Shown here: positions 56,585 through 64,000 of the stretch, in pieces | How the letters are laid out: every line of letters starts with the position of its first letter | Numbering within the stretch: position 1 is the first letter of the stretch | NCBI GenBank assembly: GCA_015680685.1 | Contig: MNCI01000556.1 | Location: 1,251,931-1,315,930, forward strand | Length of the DNA stretch: 64,000 nt | Origin: Gnetum montanum | Lineage: Eukaryota; Streptophyta; Gnetopsida; Gnetales; Gnetaceae | Direction of reading: 5' to 3' | Translations under genes and position numbers: made by a program | Notes under the pieces: model-generated | The model's input: only the letters and a program-made list of their open reading frames with translations | Told to the model about the DNA's origin: nothing | Database searches by the model: none

Positions 56585-59499
56585 CTAGTCCCCAAACTCC
56601 TCTATGTCATCAGCTCCCATCCCACTAGGGCCAGCCTCACCATCATATCCCTATAAAAATAAAAACAAAAACAAAAATAAAATATAAGTAAACATAGAAA
56701 AATAGATTAAAAGAGAAAAATACTAAAAAAAGGGGGATGGATGATTAAAAACAATAAAACAATATAGGACTAAAACACTCACAGGTGGGGAGGGCTTGAG
56801 ATTAGCTTCCAGGCACTATAAAATCTCTTCTTTAAGCATGCACACCTAGTCTTTGTCAAGTCTGAGGTCGATATTGGCTAAGGTTTTACCCTTGTCCACT
56901 AAAGAGCAGTAAGGGTGATCAAGAGAAAACATACTTGTTGAAGCCTCCCCAGAGATAGTGGTAATGGATCTCTCAAGAGAGCCCTCCACTTCTGTACACT
57001 CAACAAACTTGTCATAAGAAGAGTACAAGCCTAACCCCTCCACAAACATCTCCAACCAATGACATTCAATTGATTCCTCCTTCAACCATTTTTTGTATTG
57101 GTGCGTATGACCTTTCTAATCCTAGCCCCATCTACATACTTTGGATGCAAAGGACTTCCAGTCATGGTACTTCCTATTCAATAAATCCTTTTGGGCCCTC
57201 TATTTGGCCAGTTCCCAAATCGCCTACACCTTGCTATTCAAGCCTATCCAATAATGTGCATAGGTGATCACGAATGTATGCCAAGTACTATCATTCGCCA
57301 ATCTAGCAAAGGCAAAATCATAATGGGCTTACAAGTCATTCCTCTCCTCTATCACCTTCACCAAATTTTCTTTCAATGATTAAACTTCAAGTTATAAGTG
57401 TTCAATTGAGCACCTGAGATGCATGTGCTTCAGGCACTTCAGCATCCATGTCTGATGCTAAGAAGAGTCATGATAATCAAAACAATGTACAAAGCCAAGA
57501 AGTACGAAATGTAGATCAAACTAAAACAATGTACCAAGGAGCCCTTTGCTGGTTAGCTCAGGTGGATCACCAAGGTGTAAAGACCCATCAAAGAAGTTGT
57601 CAAAGATACCTTTCTCCTTGCTTGAGTGCTTCAGGGCATTTAAAGCCTTAGCAAGTGTCACTTCCATGGTATCCATTTCATCCTCTTCCCGTAAGATGGG
57701 AATAGCCTCAATTGCTTCTTCTCTCATTTCCTCCTCTTCATCACACCGAGTGATAATCGTTTCAGGCTCATCCATTGGAGCTAATTCTTCCCTTTCCCTC
57801 TTGGGGGTACCCTCTGTTAGCACCAATAAATCTAAGGTTAGCATGACATAATAGGTATGCATATTTAAGTAAGCAAATAAATTAAAAAAGTGATAAAAAT
57901 ATTTAAAGAAAAAAAAACTTACCCACTCCCGGCAAGATGAATCGAATCTTCTTTACCCTTGGTGGTCTCGCCTCCCTAATAGGTCCTCTCAAATTCTTAG
58001 CCCTTTTCACCTTAGCCTTGGCCTTCTCGATGATCTCTTGAATCAGGCGCTTAGCTCTCCTAACAGCTGTGTGCAGTTTAGGTGGTTCCAACCCCAAGCT
58101 ATCACATGAATGGTGGGAATGACTAGCTACACCCCCTGTTGTGATAGAGACTGATTCTTTGATGCCTTCAGGTGGATCTTGGGATCTAGTGGTGTTAAAT
58201 AGATGACAAATCCAAGGGCGAGACAACTATGAACAATCCCTTAACACATAATGGTTATCTTCATAGATCACTAAGAACTCAGCAAACCTATGGGAATAGC
58301 CCGCAATAAAGGTAAAGGTAAAGTGGGATTTAGCATCAACATTGGAATGTAGCGTAATGATCTATCCATGAAGACTTAATACAAGGAACTACACCTAATT
58401 GTAACGCATACTAGTATCCAAGACTGAGCACATAACACATGCTGACTTGACCCCAAGACTTCTTGCTTGAGAAAGAGACTTAGGAAATGCTCATGCTCTA
58501 AAGAGTAGGTACAAAAAATTTTCCTTTGTCAAGTGAGTATCGGCTTGCATGGAAAAACCCTTAGGACCCCATCATACACCTAGCCAGTCTTCAAGTTCCT
58601 TGATCACATGGCCTTTTCTAGTTTCTCTATCCACCAGCATGTTAGCACCATCTGTTGGTATGCTGAAAATATTAAAAAAGAATTCGGCAATTAGGTGGAA
58701 AGACACCTCAACTCCTCGAACTCGTGTAGTAAAATAGGATACATCATCGTTAAAAGAGTCAATGATGGAAATCATTTTGGTCACGGGAACATTAAGAGTC
58801 AAGGTAGTAAATAGGTCCATCAAGCCTACATTGGTAAGACAACTGATGATTTGTTCAGGTGCCTTCTTGTGCAGCCACCATTGTGACTCCTTTGTCTCTC
58901 CAAACTTCATAAAGAGAGTCACCTCAGTGCACCTGGACATGAAGGTAACCTCATCAAGAGGAATGGCCACTATAGAAGAGACAAAGGAGACATTGAAAGA
59001 AAATTAAGAATATGATAAGCAATGATGTAACAAAAGTGAAAACCAAGCCTAGAACACAAACATTTACCATTAGCAAATGGAGTCGGCACACTTTCTGTAG
59101 GATCAACTATTTGAGGAAAAATAGGCCCATCAAGAGACCAATCCTCAGCCAGCCAGCCACACATGGGTCAAAGGACGTGTAGATCTAGGACCTTCGGGAG
59201 CACCCCCCTTGACTATATATGGTCCCTCATCTATGTCAACAACAAAAGCTAACATGCCTCGTGTTGAGCCGGGCAACATGGTCTCAACAATATCACGAGA
59301 CAGTTGCTCACTAAAATGAGACCATATGACAATGCTAAAATTTTGCAAAATAAATGATAAAAATGCACCGACATTCGGACAAAACCATATTACATGCACC
59401 CTGATCCACATGTCATAACTAGGCATGTTCAGTTCCAAAGGGCCAAACCAAGATAGCACACCAACAAGTTCGACCACAAGGAGAAAAGTCTTAAGTCCC
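56585..59499 (-). pseudogene. Opposite-strand four-exon gene inside element E (PF20167-like domain plus coiled coil)
   Basis: On the minus strand, exons are about 59499-59068, 58969-57923, 57813-56783 and 56650-56585, joined by GT-AG introns of 98, 109 and 132 bases. The reading frame is kept across the three junctions; for example, CCACCT-gtgagt joins tttttatag-GGATAT in phase 0. The domain after intron 1 contains MAIPLDEVTFMSR, then FTTLTLNVPVTKMISIIDSF and FTTRVRGVEVSFHLIAEFF with IPTDG close behind. This resembles the PF20167 / envelope-like signature better than F1a or F1c do. Exon 2 ends in a Lys/Arg-rich helix (AVRRAKRLIQEIIEKAKAKV). Exon 3 begins EGTPKREREELAPMDEPE, is acidic, and then predicts coiled coil (LEV.SLKENLVKVIEERNDL). 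Exon 4 ends GADDIEEFGD and TAG. Roughly ten stops show decay. The upstream acceptor at 59500 implies a further 5' exon. Confidence 0.68.
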
Positions 59500-59789
59500 C
59501 TGCATAGAGCTAGAACCTTCAGTAAGTAACTTAAAACATATAAATTAAATAAATAAATAAATAAATAAACATAACAAGTAAATAACATTCAACACACATA
59601 CAAGACAACCCCATGAGACAAGAACACTAGTATTCATTTGGTGTATTTGACGCTCGTTGGGGACATTAAAAATCCATTTCACAGTAAACCAACAACAAAA
59701 CATGTACATTCACTGTCTAACCCAAGAAAGAAAAAACAAAAAGATACAAATAACTAGCAGCACCAAGTGAATAATTTACACCTTTCTCT

Positions 59790-61070
59790 TTCACTCATGT
59801 GCCAGTTCCAGGGAACTCACGCTGTAGTGCATGTTGCGGTAAAATGTGACTAGGGAACCCATTCACAACATAGTTCATGCTGCTACTCACAATGCAACTA
59901 ATGCTACAACTTAGGTAGTGAGACAACTTACGTTGTAAGAGTAGCTAACACTGGGAAGTAGCCCTAGCACAAAAAATTGATTTTCTATGGGACGTTGACC
60001 ACCTAGGAAAAAAATTAGTTTTCTATGGGACATTGACGCCCAAGCACAAAAATGAATCTTTTCTCTGTGCATTCTTTCCCTGTTTCCCCTATGCATGCCT
60101 TTCAATATGCATTCATGCCCTATTCAATGCCAAAATAATGTCCTTTCAACCTTAGCACCCAACTCACACCCTCGCTCCTCATGCTGAGAATAGCCCTGTC
60201 TCTAGCTCACACTAAGAATGGCCCTGCTGGGAAAGAATGTGCCCAAAGGAAGTTTGGAAACAATGAGATCACCATGACATTAGTTTTGAATTTGGGTGGG
60301 GATTGTTTACTAGTCCCAGTCACAACCCATGCCAAGGATTAGCGCACATCCTATGACCCTGCAACTCACGTTCAACATGCCTTGGGTCACTAACGCTGGC
60401 TGATCCTCTGCAACAAATGAATAATACCAGAACAAGAAATTTTATAAGATTGAGCATGCCTTGGCCATTCCTTACATTGCCCACACTCATGCCATCACAT
60501 AAAATAGAAACCACAAAAAAAAATAGCAAATCCTAATACCCCAGTGATGTCCTAGACATCCAAAATGTGCTACAGAATGCGGCAAAAATTCATGATAATA
60601 GATCACGCTGAAAAAAGAAATCCACGATCCAATAAAATTTTCACTTTGTAAACGTAGTAAAAAATGGCAGCCCTAATGGCTCATGTCAATGTTCATGCTA
60701 CGATAAAATGGCAAGAACGAAAAAAACATACCTACGCAGGGTCCCTGCCCATGATGAAACCCTGGGTTGAGGAAGGTGTTAGAGCAATTCTTTGCTCTCC
60801 TCTACAAACACCAGGTTGTCCTAATTCTTCCATTTACCTTGGTGGTCCTACCTCCCTATGCCCTTCATTTTCTCAGGCTACGCACACCATGTAACTCACA
60901 CTGTGTTACGCACACCCTATAACTCATGCTACCTTGCACGCCCTGTAACTCACGCTACCCTGTGCTTCCTGTTGCTCACACTACCAATCTTGTAGCTCAC
61001 GGTGCACTGTATACTGACGCTGCACTCTCTATTCATGCTCACCACTCATGCACTAATGCTTGCTAAAATA
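59790..61070. promoter_or_regulatory. CTCACGCT / CTCATGCT repeat region upstream of the opposite-strand gene
   Basis: Many short units occur: AACTCACGCTGTAGTGCATG (59815), TCATGCTGCTACTCACAATG (59876), CTCATGCTGAGAATAG (60178), AGCTCACACTAAGAATGGCC (60202), GTAACTCACACTGTGTTACG (60892), AACTCATGCTACCTTGCACG (60922) and AACTCACGCTACCCTG (60950). The same words make up the U3 array of this element. A TATAAAATTTC on the minus strand near 60440 could serve the opposite-strand gene. Promoter function is inferred. Confidence 0.5.
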
Positions 61071-61539
61071 ACTCATGTTTTGCACCTTTTAAATCCCTTA
61101 TGTTTTTCTTACCCTTTTTAAACCCTCTGTCCAATTTATCTACTTTATTTTATGCTTATTCTATTTTATTTTTCATCTTTATTTCTCATTCTTGTGTTCT
61201 TTGGTTAATTTCTATTCTTATTTTATCATTCAAAATACCTTTTTCTCATTCATGTTTTATGGAGTAGATCCTAAACATCAAAATAAAACAAAACTAAAAA
61301 ACCAAAAATTCATGAATCCATAAAAACCCACAACCTTATTGTTCACACGAAAAATGAATAGTAGTGGCCCGGTAAGGCCTAAAACTGCCATGCAGTCTTG
61401 GTATGACATTAAATTACCCCTACATTCTACAATTTCATCATAACATATATTACATGAAGCTAGTTTACATTTAGCAACTCGTTCATCAAGAAAATTTCAC
61501 TCACGTTGCTCCGGGATTTAAATTGGTAGGAGCAAACAC
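61071..61539 (+). other. T-rich spacer before RT of element E
   Basis: No gene is present. A T-rich tract (61075-61260) is followed by one decayed pair of the GGCCTAAAACT / GTCTTGGTATGA repeat (61370-61410), then the RT reading frame. A 3' splice site may lie here, since Ogre-type Tat elements remove an intron between protease and RT. I could not fix one. Confidence 0.4.
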
Positions 61540-62712
61540 ATGGCCAACAAGAACATCTTTTCAACATTGTCTCTCAATGGACCACATGGAGAAGTAACAA
61601 GGATAATCAATTTAGAATCTTTGGATCTAGACCCATCTGCTTACACAAATTTAATAGCATCCACTCAAGAAATATCGTACTGGCCTGAAAACATGATGAA
61701 GACTCTAGATCTACAGGCCGATAGTATCACTGAGGATCCTCTTACTGAAGTCTCTATTACCACTTCCAGTGATAAAACTAGAACATTAATATTAAGTGCC
61801 TTATTAGACACACAACTCGCTAGTGATATCACTCAGATTTTGAAAGACAACATAGAGATGTCTGTGTGGTCTTATATTAACATGCCAGGGTTGGACCCTC
61901 GAATCGTCCAACATAATATCATCCTTGATGAAAAGATTAAACTGGTGAAACAAAAGGCACAAGTGGTTAGACCTGAGGTAGCATTAGCAATTCATGATGA
62001 AATCACAAAGCTCTACCAAGCTGGTTTCATCCAAGTGGTTGACTATTCTGACTGGATATCAAACATTGTTGTAGTCCCTAAGAAAAACAGTAGTATACGC
62101 ATATGCATTGACTTCCGTGATCTCAACACAGTCACTATAAAGAATGACTTCTTGCTACCCAACATCAATTTGCTCATTGACACAACTGCTGGGCATGCAT
62201 TATTATCCTTTATGGATGGTTTTTTGGGATACAACCAAATAAGAATCAATCCAAAGCATCAACTCAGAACAACCTTCATGACACCTTCGGATACATTCTA
62301 TTATACAATGATGTCATTCAGCCTTAAGAATGCAGGTGCTACATATCAACGAGCAATGACATACATATTTAGAGATTATATGCTTGATTTGCTCAACGAT
62401 TATGTTGATGAAATTGTAGTTAAATCTAAAACAACCGGACAACATGTGAAAGATTTGGACTTAGTGCTTAAACATTATCTTAAACATGACCTTAGACTCA
62501 GCCTGAAGAAGTGTGTCTTTTGTGTTAAAATAGGAAAAATGCCTAGCTTCGTAGTCTCCGAAATAGGGATACGAGTGGACCCTGATAAGGTTAAAGCAAT
62601 AACTAGTATGCAACCACCTAGGAACCTTACTAAATTATGTGTTCTACAACATAGACTGCAATTCATTAGACACTTTATCGCAAAACTAACGAATAAGCTA
62701 AAACCCATGTAG
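61540..62712 (+). pseudogene. Reverse transcriptase of element E (390 codons open)
   Basis: This is the longest open stretch in the window. Landmarks in order are IHDEITKLYQAGFIQVVDYS, then WISNIVVVPKKNSSIRICID with FRDLN next. GHALLSFMDGFLGYNQIRIN is followed by FYYTMMSFSLKNAGATYQRA, then NDYVDEIVVKSK and LSLKKCVFCVKIGKMPSFVV. The catalytic YVDD box reads YVDE, replacing the second metal-binding Asp by Glu, so activity would be strongly reduced or lost even though the frame is open. The block before the palm (LNGPHGEVTRIINLESLDLD) matches the start of element D RT. The frame ends at TAG 62710-62712 (KPM, then the RNaseH connection). Confidence 0.85.
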
Positions 62713-63205
62713 CACTTACTAGGAAAGAATGTGCATTTCTAGTGGACTCAATAGTTCTAGGAGGCATTTGAAAACATAAAAATGGAGCTAGCTTAATTTT
62801 CAATAGTTCATCCCCTGCAAAGTGATAAAACTTTTTACATCTACCTAGCAACATCCAATTCATCTATTGCGTATGTGCTTTGCCAAAAATGAGAAGATGG
62901 AATCGAGATCCCCGTTTACTATTTAAGCCATGCCTTAATTACCTACGAACAATGATACAATGACATAGAGAGATCATGTCTTGCCCTTGTCTTTTCCTTG
63001 AAAAAGTGAAAAAACTATCTCTTCTATAACCAAGTCTATATCATTTCCAAAGATAATGTGCTTCGAGCTATCACTAACAACATCTATGAATCAAGTAGGA
63101 TAGCCAGATGGAAAGTGATGATTGCTGAGTTTGACTTACGCTATGTAGCTCAATCCTCCACCAAAGGTCAAGCAGTAGTCAATCAATTAATCACTTCACC
63201 AACAT
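62713..63205 (+). pseudogene. RNaseH of element E
   Basis: It continues the RT frame with stops. Readable blocks are EAFENIKMELA, FYIYLATSNSSIAYVLCQK, IPVYYLSHALITYEQ (about 62910), SCLALVFSLKK and NVLRAITNNIYESSRIARWK (about 63058), then IAEFDLRYV. This is the Ty3-type RNaseH, with the catalytic Asp of the .TD.S strand replaced by TSNSS. The stops are TAG, TAA and TGA, about seven in all. It aligns with element D at 18000-17500. Confidence 0.72.
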
Positions 63206-63640
63206 AAGATCAAGTGACAATCAATCCCAAATTCCCTGATGAAAGCATTAACAACATCAACACTGTTCCTGATAGCTATGATGCAATCCTTTACCTCGAT
63301 GGAGCTTCAACTTCCCAAGAAGGAAGTGCTACATCCATCATAACATATCCCTCTAGAGAAATTCAACCCTTTTCCTATCGACTAACCTTCCCTTGTACCA
63401 AAAATATGGCAGAGTACGAAGATCTTCTTAGAGGTCTTATAGCAACACTAACTTCGGGAATTACATGTCTTGCAGTTTGAGGTAACTCACAGTTAGTAAT
63501 CAATCAACTCACAAAGGTTTACGCATGCAAAGCTTCTCATTTGCAACCATACTATGACCTGACTAAAAACTTGCTAAAACAATTGATCAATGTATATGTG
63601 CAACATATTCCTAGGAATGAAAATACCATTGCCAATGCAC
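63206..63640 (+). pseudogene. Second (archaeal-type) RNaseH of element E
   Basis: ILYLDGASTSQEGSATSIIT corresponds to the first active-site strand (Asp kept). MAEYEDLLRGLIATLTSGIT carries the Glu. Then comes GNSQLVINQLTKVYACK, where the family's GDSQLV Asp is Asn, after a TGA stop at about 63478. VYVQHIPRNENTIANALATL is the C-terminal His/Asp region. This extra domain identifies the Tat lineage. Confidence 0.8.
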
Positions 63641-64000
63641 TTGCTACACTAGCCTTGAACATGACACCTGAGATGTTCCATGCATTGCCTAGTTCTATAA
63701 CAAATTATGCCAAACCTATAACCAATGCTCTCAACAAAATACCCATAGCATCCGTCAGCACTACACAAGCAATAAAATGGTATGATAACATAAAAGAGTA
63801 CCTTCAACAAGGCGAATTGCCACAACATTTAACAACTGCCCAAAAGGATGCGATGCAAAAACGATCTCGGCAATATGCATTAATAAGAGACACATTGTGT
63901 CACAAATCCTATGAAGGCATCCTGTTGATGTGCATCAGTAGCGTCGATGACCAAACAATCATGGAACAAGTTCACGAAGGACTTTGTGGAGAGCATCTAT
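63641..64000 (+). pseudogene. Integrase start of element E (runs off the window)
   Basis: After a linker (MTPEMFHALPSSITNYAKPI), the reading is open to the window end without stops: IKWYDNIKEYLQQGELPQHL, then DAMQKRSRQYALIRDTLCHK and IMEQVHEGLCGEHL. The last block is the HE-G-C-GEH start of the integrase HHCC zinc finger. The catalytic core would follow beyond base 64000. Confidence 0.8.

Larger units (their letters stand above)
49501..64000 (+). mobile_element. Tat-like Ty3/gypsy element E (continues past the window)
   Basis: The order is 5' LTR (2.0 kb), primer site, repeat-rich leader, gag, protease, a 5.5-kb spacer holding an opposite-strand gene, RT, RNaseH, second RNaseH and the start of integrase. 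The second RNaseH places it in the Tat lineage. Its long open stretches (390 codons in RT, 253 before protease) make it the youngest-looking element here, though still carrying stops. It is nested in F1c and is the same family as element D. Confidence 0.82.

Overview
The window is nuclear DNA of a land plant, most likely a seed plant with a large, repeat-rich, methylated genome; a gymnosperm is plausible but not proven. The evidence is wall-to-wall LTR retrotransposon debris of the Ty3/gypsy Athila-like, Tat-like and chromovirus lineages plus Ty1/copia, a plant-type alpha-amylase relic, low GC and scarce CG. Many stops look like CAG-to-TAG changes, as expected from cytosine deamination. I see no intact host gene, rRNA, tRNA, CRISPR array or bacterial feature.

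Layout. (1) 1-8306, plus strand: 3' part of an Athila-like element (copy F1a): degenerate RT-RNaseH-integrase, an untranslated stretch, an internal promoter, a leader ending at a splice acceptor, an envelope-position ORF with a coiled-coil C-terminus, and the 3' LTR. (2) 8359-13927: a CCR4-type nuclease relic, two LTRs of one family head to head, and an alpha-amylase pseudogene. (3) 13928-22480, minus strand: Tat-like element D with RT, RNaseH, second RNaseH and integrase; gag and protease are missing. (4) 22481-29744: SINE-like repeats, a copia relic, and a chromovirus integrase-chromodomain fragment with its LTR. (5) 29745-39856, minus strand: Athila-like element A with both LTRs, PBS, gag, protease and RT; its integrase is interrupted by a patchwork of copied DNA. 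(6) 40190-40660: a second copia relic. (7) 41354-49500, plus strand: Athila-like copy F1c with 5' LTR, PBS, gag and the envelope-position ORF but no pol. (8) 49501-64000, plus strand: Tat-like element E, the best preserved, inserted in the tail of F1c. It has a 2-kb LTR, gag, protease, RT, RNaseH, second RNaseH and the start of integrase. Between its protease and RT lies a four-exon gene on the opposite strand.

The unifying observation is that the Athila-like copies F1a and F1c and the Tat-like element E each carry an extra, non-gag/pol gene with the same apparent plan: an N-terminal domain resembling the 'putative plant transposon/envelope-like' family, then a coiled coil. In each case the DNA just upstream of the extra gene repeats the short palindromic or direct motif found in that element's own LTR U3, and the motif differs between elements. 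This suggests a self-recognising regulatory module (one factor, two matching promoters per element). The sequence patterns are visible directly; the functional reading is inference.
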